Of a stretch of 64,000 bases of DNA, positions 34,074 through 42,689 are shown piece after piece. The stretch's first letter is position 1; every line of letters starts with the position of its first letter. The notes beneath the pieces were generated by a model. That model saw only the letters and a program-made list of their open reading frames with translations, was not told where the DNA came from and searched no databases. Source of the DNA: Bradyrhizobium iriomotense (GTDB lineage Bacteria > Pseudomonadota > Alphaproteobacteria > Rhizobiales > Xanthobacteraceae); NCBI RefSeq assembly GCF_018129405.1, contig NZ_JAFCLP010000008.1, positions 124,001 to 188,000 of the forward strand, given 5' to 3'. A program made the position numbers and the translations under genes.

Positions 34074-34990
34074 CGCTGTGACGAGTGCTTATAGACAAGT
34101 GAGATCACGAAGGCCTCCACCGGCTTGCTGCCGGGCGGCAGCGGCGGGAACGGCTGCGCCTGCCTGAGGGTATTGAGCGCCGCCTCATCCAGCATGGCCG
34201 AGCCTGAGCTGGTCTTCACGCTACTCGCCGCGAGCAATCCCCAATGGGAGATGCGAAAGGAAAGTTCGGCCGTCCCTTCGACCTTGTCCAGAGCGGCCTG
34301 CCGCGGATAGGATTTTTCGATCTGCAGCCGCGCAAACAACATGTGCCCGTATGCATCGATGGATTTCACACCTGCCCCCTTCGCCGCGCGCACACTGTCA
34401 CGCGCCAGCGTGCTGCGGCCGTCACTTGGGTCAAGCTTGAGCACGCGGTCATAGTCCGAGATCGCGCGATCGAATTCCTTCTTCCGGCTGTAAGCCCATG
34501 CGCGATCCGCATAGGCGTCCCTGGAGCGAGGATCGAGCTTGATCGCCCGCGTCATGTCGGCAATCCCAGCATCGAACTGCCGCAGCAAAACGTGTCTCCG
34601 CCCCCGGGACAACAGGCGCGATGGCGTCGGATCAAGCCGAAGCGCCGCATCGAAATCCTTGAACGCGGCGTCATCTTCGAGACGGTACCAGTGCAGGAAA
34701 CCGCGACGCATGAAGGCGTCAGCATTCCCCGGATGACTTGCAATCGCCTCGTCGAAATTGGTCAGCGCATGTGCGAAGTCGTCCTTGTCAAAATAGGCAT
34801 CGGCGCGGCGGGCCAGCAGTCGGGACCGGCTCTCCCGGTTCTTTTCCTGATCGAGCAGTCTTGTGCAAACTTCGATGCGTATGGCGGAGGCGACCTTCTC
34901 GTCGTTGCAGATGACGATGTCATCGGAGCTTGCATGAGCGGGCCAGATTGTGACGATCAACCATAGCGCAAGAATGGACTTCCGACCCAT
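34070..34990 (-). CDS. Periplasmic TPR protein with C-terminal TonB-like domain
   Basis: The 306-residue protein starts at 34990 with a signal peptide (ALWLIVTIWPAHA-S). It has several tetratricopeptide repeats (ADAYFDKDDFAHALTNFDEAIASHPGN; LSRGRRHVLLRQFDAGIADMTRAIKLDP; ADRAWAYSRKKEFDRAISDYDRVLKLDP) and a C-terminal TonB_C-type domain (VEGTAELSFRISHWGLLAASSVKTSSGSAMLDEAALNTLRQAQPFPPLPPG). The last part matches the TonB/TolA C-terminal fold. It lacks the Pro-rich spacer of classical TonB. Probably periplasmic scaffold; function unknown. Confidence 0.8.
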   Translation of the reverse strand: MGRKSILALWLIVTIWPAHASSDDIVICNDEKVASAIRIEVCTRLLDQEKNRESRSRLLARRADAYFDKDDFAHALTNFDEAIASHPGNADAFMRRGFLHWYRLEDDAAFKDFDAALRLDPTPSRLLSRGRRHVLLRQFDAGIADMTRAIKLDPRSRDAYADRAWAYSRKKEFDRAISDYDRVLKLDPSDGRSTLARDSVRAAKGAGVKSIDAYGHMLFARLQIEKSYPRQAALDKVEGTAELSFRISHWGLLAASSVKTSSGSAMLDEAALNTLRQAQPFPPLPPGSKPVEAFVISLVYKHSSQR

Positions 34991-35050
34991 AACCTCTCGG
35001 CCCCACACTCTCGATAGTGGCGGCCATCCTGCACATCGCTGGAGCAAAAT

Positions 35051-35851
35051 CTACCCTTGGTTGCTCCAATTCCCCGCCCGCTTCTCTGCGAACGAGGCCA
35101 GCCCTTCCGCGGCCTCCGCGCTCTGGCGCTTGCGCGAATGCAGCTGCACGAGCCGCGTGTAGGCGGCATCGTCCACCGCCATGCCGCCGAACGAGCTCTC
35201 CAGCGCCAGCTTCTTGGTCTCGGCCATCGCCTCCGGTCCGTTGGCGAGCAGCTGCTCGACCACCTTGCGGCCTGCGGTCTCGAGGTCGGCGAGCGGCACC
35301 ACCTCATGCACGAGGCCGATGCGGCGGGCGTCCTCGGCGCCGAAACGCTCGCCGGTGAGCGCGTAACGGCGGACTTGCCGTACACCAATGGCGTCGCAGA
35401 GCTGCGGAATGATGATCGCCGCGGTCAGGCCCCAGCGCACCTCGGTGATGGAGAACAGGGCGTTATCCGCCGCAATCACGACGTCGCAGGCTGCGATCAC
35501 GCCGGTGCCACCGCCGAAACAGCCGCCCTGCACCAGGGCGACCGTCGGGACGGCCAAGGTGTTGAGCCGCTGCACGGCTTCGAAAGTCGCACGCGAGGCC
35601 GCCTCGTTGGCTTCCGTCGATTGCGGCCGCACGCCGTTGATCCATTTGAGGTCGGCGCCGGCCTGGAAATGCTTGCCGTTGCCCCTGAGAACGACGACCC
35701 GCAAGGCCGGCTTCTTAGCCAGCTCGTCCATGGCCGCCAGCACGCCCGAGATCAGCGCGCCGTCATAGGCGTTGTTCACCTCCGGCCGGTTCAACGTGAC
35801 GGTCGCAACCCCGCGCTCATCGAGGCTCCACAGGACAGGGCTGGCAGTCAT
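35051..35851 (-). CDS. Enoyl-CoA hydratase/isomerase family protein
   Basis: The 266-residue crotonase-fold enzyme starts at ATG 35851 (GGATCGCCG upstream). It has the oxyanion-hole segments VVLRGNGKHFQAGADLKWING and QGGCFGGGTGVIAACDVVIAADNALFS, with a Glu in EVRWGLTAA, the usual catalytic region (here Glu-Val-Arg-Trp-Gly). It hydrates or isomerises an acyl-CoA in fatty or amino-acid catabolism. Which substrate is unknown. It is divergent from the ketopantoate-reductase-like gene. Confidence 0.88.
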   Translation of the reverse strand: MTASPVLWSLDERGVATVTLNRPEVNNAYDGALISGVLAAMDELAKKPALRVVVLRGNGKHFQAGADLKWINGVRPQSTEANEAASRATFEAVQRLNTLAVPTVALVQGGCFGGGTGVIAACDVVIAADNALFSITEVRWGLTAAIIIPQLCDAIGVRQVRRYALTGERFGAEDARRIGLVHEVVPLADLETAGRKVVEQLLANGPEAMAETKKLALESSFGGMAVDDAAYTRLVQLHSRKRQSAEAAEGLASFAEKRAGNWSNQG

Positions 35852-36001
35852 CGGCGATCCTCCGGTTGTTTGCCACGCACTATGGCCGAGGCCGCGCGCC
35901 TTGATCCATATCTTTCCGGCGTAGGGCAGCCGCGTCCATCGCATGGCGGCTTGTGTCATGCTGCCTTCTGACGGCACCAAGGGATCAGGACGGGACATCA
36001 C

Positions 36002-36976
36002 ATGCGCATCTGCATTTTCGGCGCGGGCGCCGTCGGCAGCCACATTGCGGTACGGCTGGCACGCGCCGGTCATGAGGTCTCGTGCGTAATGCGCGGCGCG
36101 CACCTGGAGGCGGTGCGCGCGGGCGGCCTCAAGCTACGGGTCGGCGATTCCGAGGTTTCCGCCAAGGTGAACGCATCAGGGGATCCGGCCCAGCTCGGCC
36201 CCCAGGACGTCGTGATCTCCACGCTGAAGGCAACTGCGCTGACGGGGCTGGTCTCCAGCATCAAGCCGCTGCTCCAGGACGACACCGCCATCGTGTTCGC
36301 CCAGAACGGCATTCCCTGGTGGTACAACATCGGCCTGCCGCCCCGGCATCCGACACCGCCGGATATTTCGTTCCTCGATCCCGGCGGCCGCCTGCGCGCC
36401 TGCATTCCGAAGGAGCGGATCATCGGCGGCGTCATCTTCTCCTCCAACGAGGTGACCGCACCCGGCGTCGTGCAGAACCTGACGCCCGACCGCAACCGCC
36501 TCCTGATCGGCGAATGCGACGATCGCAATTGCGAGCGCATCACCAAGCTCCGCAACGTCCTCAACGACGCGCGGCTGGAATCACCGCCGGTGGCCGAGAT
36601 CCGCGAGGCGATCTGGTCAAAGCTGCTGACCAACATGTCGCTCTCGGTGCTGTGCCTGCTCACCGGCCAGACCGCGCGCGCCGTGCGCGACGACCCCGCT
36701 TTTGCCGAGGTCATTCCGCGCATGCTGAACGAGGCCAACGACATTGCCCAGCACTTCATCCCCGAGGTCAAGCGCGTCACGCGCAGCGGCCCCGCCCCCA
36801 ACCACAAGCCGTCGCTGCTGCAGGATTACGAGCTCGGCCGCGCCATGGAGATCGATGTGCTGGTGAGGGCCCCGGCCGCCTTCGCGCGCACCGCCGGCCT
36901 GTCGACGCCGACGCTCGACCTGATCGCGGCGCTGGCGATCCAGAAGGCGCGCGACAAGGGGCTGTATTCGGCGTGA
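36002..36976 (+). CDS. Ketopantoate reductase family protein (ApbA/PanE-like)
   Basis: The 324-residue protein has the NADP-binding ICIFGAGAVGSHIAVRLARAGHEV and the mid-domain STLKATALTGLVSSIKPLL, the QNGIPWWY segment and a C-terminal helical domain ending PTLDLIAALAIQKARDKGLYSA. Two-domain 6-phosphogluconate dehydrogenase-like fold. A classical PanE reduces 2-dehydropantoate with NADPH, but genomes like this have several paralogues with other substrates, and the WWY insertion hints at one of those. It is 3 bases from the convergent hydrolase gene. Confidence 0.85.
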   Translation: MRICIFGAGAVGSHIAVRLARAGHEVSCVMRGAHLEAVRAGGLKLRVGDSEVSAKVNASGDPAQLGPQDVVISTLKATALTGLVSSIKPLLQDDTAIVFAQNGIPWWYNIGLPPRHPTPPDISFLDPGGRLRACIPKERIIGGVIFSSNEVTAPGVVQNLTPDRNRLLIGECDDRNCERITKLRNVLNDARLESPPVAEIREAIWSKLLTNMSLSVLCLLTGQTARAVRDDPAFAEVIPRMLNEANDIAQHFIPEVKRVTRSGPAPNHKPSLLQDYELGRAMEIDVLVRAPAAFARTAGLSTPTLDLIAALAIQKARDKGLYSA

Positions 36977-36979
36977 ACT

Positions 36980-37657
36980 TCAGGCGATTTGGTCGATCCA
37001 GGCTGCGAGCGCGTCCAGCACCTCTGTGAGCGCCTCGTCATTGCTGCGGCCGGACTTCTTCAGCACCGCAAACGAGTGATCCCCGCCTTCGACCTGATGC
37101 AGCGTCGCCTTCGGGCCGAGCTTCTCGACGACAGGCTTGAGGTAGCTGAGATCAGCAAGCCCATCGCGGGTGCCTTGCAGGAACAGCATGGGGACCGTGA
37201 TACCGGCGAGGTGCTCGGCGCGCTCGGACGACGGCTTCTTGTCGGCATGCAGGGGAAAGCCGAGGAAGGCGAGTCCTTTGACATCAGGCAATGCAGCCTT
37301 GGACTGCGCCTGTGAGGTCATGCGCCCGCCGAACGACTTTCCGCCCGCCACAAGCTTGAGACTGGGGCAGCGCCGCGCCGCCTCCGCGACAGCCGCGCGA
37401 ACGGCGGCGTGCGCGACGGCGGGCTGGTCGGGACGCCCCCTCTTCTCTTCCATATAGGGAAAATTGAAGCGGAACGTCGCAATGCCGCGCTCGCCGAGGC
37501 CCGCCGCGACCTTCTCCATGAAGGAATGCCGCATGTCCGCACCCGCGCCGTGCGCAAGGACATAGCAGGCGCGCGCATCGGCCGGCAGCGTCAGGATCGC
37601 CGAGACCGTGCCGATGCGTTCGATGTCGAGCTTGAGCTCTTGAGTTTTGGTCGCCAC
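36980..37657 (-). CDS. Alpha/beta hydrolase, dienelactone-hydrolase/KANL3-Tex30-like
   Basis: The 225-residue hydrolase has LAHGAGADMRHSFMEK, the nucleophile elbow VAGGKSFGGRMTS (Ser in GKSFGG), the acid region LFLQGTRDGLADL (Asp) and His in EGGDHSFAVL, so the Ser-Asp-His triad is complete. Small intracellular hydrolases of this kind act on unknown esters. It is convergent with the ketopantoate-reductase-like gene and faces divergent transcription at its start. Confidence 0.85.
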   Translation of the reverse strand: MATKTQELKLDIERIGTVSAILTLPADARACYVLAHGAGADMRHSFMEKVAAGLGERGIATFRFNFPYMEEKRGRPDQPAVAHAAVRAAVAEAARRCPSLKLVAGGKSFGGRMTSQAQSKAALPDVKGLAFLGFPLHADKKPSSERAEHLAGITVPMLFLQGTRDGLADLSYLKPVVEKLGPKATLHQVEGGDHSFAVLKKSGRSNDEALTEVLDALAAWIDQIA

Positions 37658-37783
37658 AATCAGACATCCCGACAGACGCTGTTACGGCCGCCTTGGTAGC
37701 GTCACCGGCGCAGCCTGAAAACACAATAATTGCCGCCGCCGACTAGCCTACCAAGCCGGAACGCTGCATCAACCGAGGTAACC

Positions 37784-38929
37784 ATGTCCTACCGCTCCTC
37801 CTGGATGACCGAAGAGCTCGAAATCTTCCGCGACCAGTTCCGGAAGTATCTTGCCAAGGACCTGGCCCCGCATGCGGAAAAATGGCGCGAGCAGAAGATG
37901 GTTGACCGCTTCGCTTGGCGCGGGCTCGGCGAGATGGGTGCGCTGCTGGCGAGCGTGCCGGAGGAATATGGCGGCTTGGGTGCAACTTTCGCCTATGACG
38001 CCGCGGTGCTCGACGATCTCGAGAGCACCGTGCCGGAGCTGACGACCGGCGTCTCCGTGCACAGCGCCATCGTCGCGCATTACATCCTCAATTACGGCTC
38101 GGAGGAGCAGAAGAAGCGCTGGCTGCCGAAGATGGCCTCGGGCGAGATGGTCGGTGCCATCGCCATGACCGAGCCCGGCACCGGCTCGGACCTCCAGGCC
38201 GTCAAGACCACCGCGAAGAAGCAGGGCAATTCCTACGTCATCAACGGCCAGAAGACTTTTATCACCAACGGCCAGGCTGCCGATCTCGTCGTCGTGGTCG
38301 CGCGCACCGGCGAGCTAGGTGCCAAAGGCATTTCGCTGATCGTGGTCGAGACGGCGGGTGCGGACGGCTACAAGCGCGGGCGCAACCTCGACAAGATCGG
38401 ACTGCACGCCTCCGACACGTCGGAGCTTTTCTTCGACAATGTGCAGGTAGCCCCGGAAAACCTGCTCGGCAAGGAGGAAGGCCAGGGTTTTGTCCAGCTG
38501 ATGCAGCAATTGCCGCAGGAGCGCCTCGCGCTCGCAGTCGGCGCCGTCGCTTCGATGGAGCGGGCCGTAAAACTCACCACCGAGTACACCAAGGAGCGGA
38601 AGGCCTTCGGCAAGCCTCTGATGGATTTCCAGAACACCGCCTTCACGCTCGCCGAGCGCAAGACCGAGGCGATGATCGCCCGTGTCTTCGTCGACTGGTG
38701 CATCGAGCGGCTCATCGCAAAAGATCTCGACACCGTGACGGCATCGATGGCGAAATACTGGTGCTCGGACAAGCAGGTCCAGACTGCCGACGAATGCCTG
38801 CAGCTGTTCGGCGGCTACGGCTACATGCAGGAGTACCCGATCTCGCGCATCTTCATCGATTCCCGCATCCAGAAGATCTATGGCGGCACTAACGAGATCA
38901 TGAAGCTGCTGATCGCGCGGTCGCTGTGA
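37784..38929 (+). CDS. Acyl-CoA dehydrogenase
   Basis: The 381-residue flavoenzyme has the FAD/acyl-contact motif AIAMTEPGTGSDLQAVKT, the GQKTFITNGQAADLVVVVART strand, FGKPLMDFQNT and the C-terminal YGYMQEYPISRIFIDSRIQKIYGGTNEIMKLLI. This is the canonical medium/long-chain dehydrogenase layout with catalytic Glu in the YGGTNE region (E of GGTNEI). It oxidises acyl-CoA to enoyl-CoA, passing electrons to ETF. Start 37784 has GAGGTAACC upstream. The chain-length specificity is unknown. Confidence 0.92.
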   Translation: MSYRSSWMTEELEIFRDQFRKYLAKDLAPHAEKWREQKMVDRFAWRGLGEMGALLASVPEEYGGLGATFAYDAAVLDDLESTVPELTTGVSVHSAIVAHYILNYGSEEQKKRWLPKMASGEMVGAIAMTEPGTGSDLQAVKTTAKKQGNSYVINGQKTFITNGQAADLVVVVARTGELGAKGISLIVVETAGADGYKRGRNLDKIGLHASDTSELFFDNVQVAPENLLGKEEGQGFVQLMQQLPQERLALAVGAVASMERAVKLTTEYTKERKAFGKPLMDFQNTAFTLAERKTEAMIARVFVDWCIERLIAKDLDTVTASMAKYWCSDKQVQTADECLQLFGGYGYMQEYPISRIFIDSRIQKIYGGTNEIMKLLIARSL

Positions 38930-39910
38930 TCACCGCGTACGCCAGTCGCGCGGCCGGCAGCCGAAACGCTGCTTGAAGCGCCGCGTGAAGTGGGAGAGGT
39001 CCGAGAAACCCCAGTCGAACGCGATGGCGCCGATCGCCCGATCCGCCATGGCGGGATCCCTGAGATTCCTGGCCGCGCCATCGAGCCGATGCTCGATCAC
39101 ATATTCGGTGAAGCTGGAGCCCGATCGCGCCAGCAGCTTATGCACGTAGCGCTCGCTGATCCCCACGGCGTCGGCGACATCAGCAACCGCAAGGCCGGGC
39201 TCACGGAGCCGCCGGTGAATGGCGCGTTTCAACGCCAGCGTGGTCGCATCAGTGAGGCTCTCCGATTCCGCAGCACCTGCCCGGCTGCACCGCGACAGGC
39301 TGACGGCAACCAGCTCGATCAGCGCCCGAAACAGCCGCACGCCCTCGTCCTCGGTCATGCGCAGCGCTCCGTCGCTCAGCGTGCGCGCCGTCTCCACGAT
39401 GAGGTTGCCGACGAACGGATCGTCTGAGACGCGGCAGGCGGTGATGTCGAACGACGCCGGCAACCGCTCGCGCAGTGCGCCTGCCGGCACCCAGAACGAG
39501 GCCACCTGCAATTGCGGACCACGATCATGCAGCAGGGCGAACTGCCGGTCGCTGTCGAAGATTCCGACCTGCCCGGGCGAGAGGCTGATCTCATGGCCAT
39601 CCTGCTGGATGCGGCAGCGGCCGGCCAGCTTCAGGTTGAGGTAGAAGCAGCTGCGGTCGGACGCCGCGATGTCGGCAGCGGAGCGGCGCACCACATGCTC
39701 GGGAAAGCCGACGCGGTTGATCGCGGCATCGCCGAGACGGACGTGCTCGACGCTAGCTGGAAAGCCAGCCGCGGCCGTCGGCTCCGGCGTCAGATTCATG
39801 AATGCCTGGCAGATCGCCTCGCGGTAATAGGCGAATTGCTCGTTCGGCCGCAGGCCCGCGGTATTCCAGGCCGATTGGCGTGACGGAACGGCGCGCTCGA
39901 TCTGCTGCAT
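38930..39910 (-). CDS. AraC-family transcriptional regulator
   Basis: The 326-residue protein has an N-terminal cupin-like AraC_binding_2 domain (HEISLSPGQVGIFDSDRQFALLHD) and a C-terminal double helix-turn-helix (LAVADVADAVGISERYVHKLLARSGSSFTEYVIEHRLDGAARNLRD...AFDWGFSDLSHFTRRFKQRFGCRPRDWR). The start was taken at 39910, before MQQIERAVPSRQSAW; the long open frame upstream is antisense. It is divergent from the alpha/beta hydrolase gene by 120 bases and probably controls it. Its stop follows the acyl-CoA dehydrogenase gene by one base (convergent). Confidence 0.9.
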   Translation of the reverse strand: MQQIERAVPSRQSAWNTAGLRPNEQFAYYREAICQAFMNLTPEPTAAAGFPASVEHVRLGDAAINRVGFPEHVVRRSAADIAASDRSCFYLNLKLAGRCRIQQDGHEISLSPGQVGIFDSDRQFALLHDRGPQLQVASFWVPAGALRERLPASFDITACRVSDDPFVGNLIVETARTLSDGALRMTEDEGVRLFRALIELVAVSLSRCSRAGAAESESLTDATTLALKRAIHRRLREPGLAVADVADAVGISERYVHKLLARSGSSFTEYVIEHRLDGAARNLRDPAMADRAIGAIAFDWGFSDLSHFTRRFKQRFGCRPRDWRTR

Positions 39911-40030
39911 CGGTTCACTCCGAGACCAATCCGGTTCACTTCCAGCCAAGCAACAAATCAGTCGCCGGTCCACATTTGCCGCGCGGCGACGCTGCGCCGA
40001 TCTAAACACACCCACGGGAGGAGCCACAAC

Positions 40031-40756
40031 ATGTCGACCTACGTCCTCGTTCACGGCGCCTGGCATACCGGCACGGAGTTCGAGCCTGTGGCGGCCCCGA
40101 TCCGCGCCCACGGCCATCAGGTCCACACGCCGACGATCAAGGGCAACCGCCCGGGGGACACCAAGACGACCGGGCTGAAGGAAGCGATCCAATCGGTCGC
40201 CGACTACCTCGCCGAGAACAATCTCACGGACGTCATCCTGCTCGGCCATTCCTATGGCGGCATGGTCATCACCGGTGTCGCCGACCTCGCGCCCGAGCGC
40301 ATCCGCCGTCTCGTCTACTGGAACGCCTTCGTGCCCAACAATGGCGAGTGCCTCAACGACATGGTGCCGCCGCACTATATCGGGCTGTTCGACGCGATCG
40401 CGGCCGAGCGCGGCGATGGTTCGGTGGTGCTGCCATTCCCGGTCTGGCGCGAAGCCTTCATCAACGATGCCGATATCGAGACGGCGCAGCGCGCCTATGA
40501 CGTGCTCAATCCGCATCCGCTCGCGACCTTCACCGACAAGATCGCGCTCAAGGCCAACCCGGCCGAAATGCCGCTGGCAAAATCCTACATCAACTGCACC
40601 GAGGACACCGCGCTGCCGCACAGCTATGGCTGGCATCCGCGTCTGTCGGAGAAGCTCGGCCTGTTCCGCCTGGTGCAGGTGCCGGGAAGCCACGAGCTGT
40701 GCTTCTCCGATCCGGCCCGCCTCGCCAAGGCGATCATGGAGGCGGGACGCGACTGA
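40031..40756 (+). CDS. Alpha/beta-fold hydrolase (esterase)
   Basis: The 241-residue hydrolase has the oxyanion LVHGAWHTGTEFEPV, the nucleophile motif ILLGHSYGGMVI (GHSYGG), the lid-flanking RRLVYWNAFVP and a C-terminal catalytic His in PGSHELCFSDP. It belongs to the group of plant methyl-salicylate-esterase-like enzymes and EstC-like bacterial esterases. Divergence from the AraC regulator suggests an inducible role. The substrate, possibly a methyl or aryl ester, is unknown. Confidence 0.85.
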   Translation: MSTYVLVHGAWHTGTEFEPVAAPIRAHGHQVHTPTIKGNRPGDTKTTGLKEAIQSVADYLAENNLTDVILLGHSYGGMVITGVADLAPERIRRLVYWNAFVPNNGECLNDMVPPHYIGLFDAIAAERGDGSVVLPFPVWREAFINDADIETAQRAYDVLNPHPLATFTDKIALKANPAEMPLAKSYINCTEDTALPHSYGWHPRLSEKLGLFRLVQVPGSHELCFSDPARLAKAIMEAGRD

Positions 40757-40790
40757 CGGGCCCCGCAGCTGATCTCGTGGTCCGCTGGAG

Positions 40791-41675
40791 CTACCTCATC
40801 CGCTTGTCGGCGGCGACGAAGTCGATGAAGGTCCGCACCTTCGCGGAGAGATATTTGCGGCTGGGATAGACCGCGAACAGCTTGCCGACGAAGACGATGT
40901 GCTCCGGCATGACGTGTTCGAGACGCCCCGCAGCGATGTCGGCGGCGACCAGCCATTTCGGCAGGAAGGCGAGGCCCATGCCTTCGAGCGCGGCCATGTG
41001 CAGCAGCGTCTCGTTGGCGCTGCGCAGCACCGGATCGAGCTTGATGGTCTCGGGGCCGTTCTCGCCCTGGAAGGAAAAGCTCTCGCCGGGATAAAGCGCG
41101 TAGTGCAATAGCGCGTGGCCGGCGATGTCGGCGATCCTGGCCGGGCGCCCTGCGCGTTTGAGGTAGGCCGGCGCGGCGACCATGTAGAACGGAACGTTGG
41201 TGATCGGACGCGCGATCAGCGCCTCGTCGGGCGCGGCGGTCGCGCGCAAAGCGAGATCGAATCCCTCCTCCACGAGGTTGACCAGCCGCCCGCTGAGATC
41301 GACGTCGAGGCGCACATCTGGATATCGCGCCTGATAATCCGCCAGCACGCTTGCGAAGATCGTGTTCGCCATCCACACCGGCGCGGTCAGCCGCAGCGTG
41401 CCGCGCGGCACGACGGTGGCATGGCTGACGGCGGCCTCGACCTCATCGAGCGAATCCAGCATCTGCCGCGCCTGCTCGAAATAGAGCGTGCCGCTCTCGC
41501 TGAGGCTGACGCGGCGGCTGGTCCGGTTGAGCAGCCGCGTGCCCAGCCGCTTCTCGAGCTGCATCACGTGCTTGCTCGCCATGGCGGGGGAGATGCGCAG
41601 GCGCTGCGCCGCAGCCGCAAAGCTCTTCAGCTCTGCGACCAGGCAAAACACCCTCATGCTGACCAGGGAATCCAT
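40791..41675 (-). CDS. LysR-family transcriptional regulator
   Basis: The 294-residue protein has the LysR N-terminal DNA-binding helix-turn-helix (FCLVAELKSFAAAAQRLRISPAMASKHVMQLEKRLGTRLLNRTSRRV) and an effector domain (PRGTLRLTAPVWMANTIF...). It is divergent from the DoxX-DsrE-TlpA operon (104-base gap) with a palindrome at 41691-41710 near its start, so it probably regulates that operon. Like many one-component CrgA-type LysRs, the effector cannot be told. Confidence 0.9.
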   Translation of the reverse strand: MDSLVSMRVFCLVAELKSFAAAAQRLRISPAMASKHVMQLEKRLGTRLLNRTSRRVSLSESGTLYFEQARQMLDSLDEVEAAVSHATVVPRGTLRLTAPVWMANTIFASVLADYQARYPDVRLDVDLSGRLVNLVEEGFDLALRATAAPDEALIARPITNVPFYMVAAPAYLKRAGRPARIADIAGHALLHYALYPGESFSFQGENGPETIKLDPVLRSANETLLHMAALEGMGLAFLPKWLVAADIAAGRLEHVMPEHIVFVGKLFAVYPSRKYLSAKVRTFIDFVAADKRMR

Positions 41676-41690
41676 GAGATCATCAACATC

Positions 41691-41710
41691 CAGGAAAGGA
41701 ACCTATCCTG
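41691..41710. promoter_or_regulatory. Candidate LysR operator with -10 element before the DoxX operon
   Basis: CAGGAAAGGAACCTATCCTG is symmetric at 16 of 20 positions. A TATAAT box lies at 41716-41721, 5 bases on, toward the DoxX gene. The site overlaps the expected -35 position, as common for LysR-activated promoters. Confidence 0.55.
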
Positions 41711-41778
41711 AAACATATAATGATCAAAAATGGAGAAACCATCAAATGGTGGCAACCCTCACCGTTTGGAGAACCACC

Positions 41779-42207
41779 ATGTCCGCCACCACCTTCGAAC
41801 CCCCCACCCCCGGCCGCGCCCTTCGCATCGGCCTCTGGGCCGCCCAAATCGTCCTTGCCTTCGTCTTCATCTCGGCGGGATTCGTGAAGCTGACCACACC
41901 GATTCCCCAGCTGGCCGCGATGATGCCCTGGGCCGGCCAGTATTCCGAGACGTTCGTTCGATCCATCGCGCTGGTCGATCTCGCCGGCGGCATCGGCATC
42001 CTGCTGCCGGCGCTGACGCGGATCCTGCCGCGGCTGACGGTGCTCGCTGCGCTCGGCTGCTCGGTATTGCAGGTGATTGCGCTCCTCTTCCATCTCTCGC
42101 GCGGCGAGGCCGCGGTGGCGCCGCTCAATGTCGTCCTGCTGGCGCTCGCCGTGTTCGTGCTGTGGGGACGCAACAACAAGGCCCCGATCGCACCGCGGCA
42201 GTTCTGA
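41779..42207 (+). CDS. DoxX-family membrane protein
   Basis: The 142-residue protein has four predicted membrane helices (IGLWAAQIVLAFVFISAGFVKL; SIALVDLAGGIGILLPAL; LTVLAALGCSVLQVIALLFHL; PLNVVLLALAVFVLWGR), the DoxX/DoxD-like fold. Members link to thiol or quinone redox at the inner membrane. The start at 41779 has GGAGAAC upstream. It is the first of three genes (DsrE-like 21 bases on, then TlpA-like), possibly a small redox operon controlled by the divergent LysR. Confidence 0.85.
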   Translation: MSATTFEPPTPGRALRIGLWAAQIVLAFVFISAGFVKLTTPIPQLAAMMPWAGQYSETFVRSIALVDLAGGIGILLPALTRILPRLTVLAALGCSVLQVIALLFHLSRGEAAVAPLNVVLLALAVFVLWGRNNKAPIAPRQF

Positions 42208-42227
42208 CCGGCAGGAGCGCCGTCGCC

Positions 42228-42689
42228 ATGATCCCTGCCAATCGATGGTCCCGCAGGGGCCTGCTCGCCGGCACCGCGATCCTCACGGCCGGCGGCGCCG
42301 CCGCCGCCAGGGAGGATCGCCTCGCCGATGGCGTCGTCATCCTGATCGACAGCAACGAGCCCTATGTCATGGGTCACGCGATCAGCTACTCGGCCAACCT
42401 CTCAAAGCATTTTGCGGAGCGGGGCGCGCGATTGCAGATCGAGGTCGTCGCCAACGGCAAGGGCATCGACGTGTTCCGCGCCGACAAAACGCCGCTGGTC
42501 GAGCCGCTCGCGACGCTGCGGCAGTCGCTGCCCAATCTCACCTACAGCATGTGCGCCTCGTCAAAGACGATCGCGGAAGCCAAGGAGCAGATCTCGATTC
42601 CGCTGATCCCAGGCGCAAGCCTCGTCCCGTTCGGGATCGGCCGCGTCGTCGATCTGCAACTGAAGGGCTGGGCTTATATCCATGCGTAA
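42228..42689 (+). CDS. DsrE-family sulfur-relay-like protein, exported by a twin-arginine-type signal
   Basis: The 153-residue protein starts MIPANRWSRRGLLAGTAIL, with a twin-Arg followed by a hydrophobic segment, so it is likely exported. The mature part has DsrE-like strands (VVILIDSNEPYVMGHAI; LQIEVVANGKGIDVF) and a central NLTYSMCASSKTIAEAKEQI, where a single Cys sits at the usual sulfur-carrier position. The family moves persulfide sulfur or binds thiols. Start preceded by GCAGGAGCG. It overlaps the next gene by 8 bases. Confidence 0.82.
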   Translation: MIPANRWSRRGLLAGTAILTAGGAAAAREDRLADGVVILIDSNEPYVMGHAISYSANLSKHFAERGARLQIEVVANGKGIDVFRADKTPLVEPLATLRQSLPNLTYSMCASSKTIAEAKEQISIPLIPGASLVPFGIGRVVDLQLKGWAYIHA

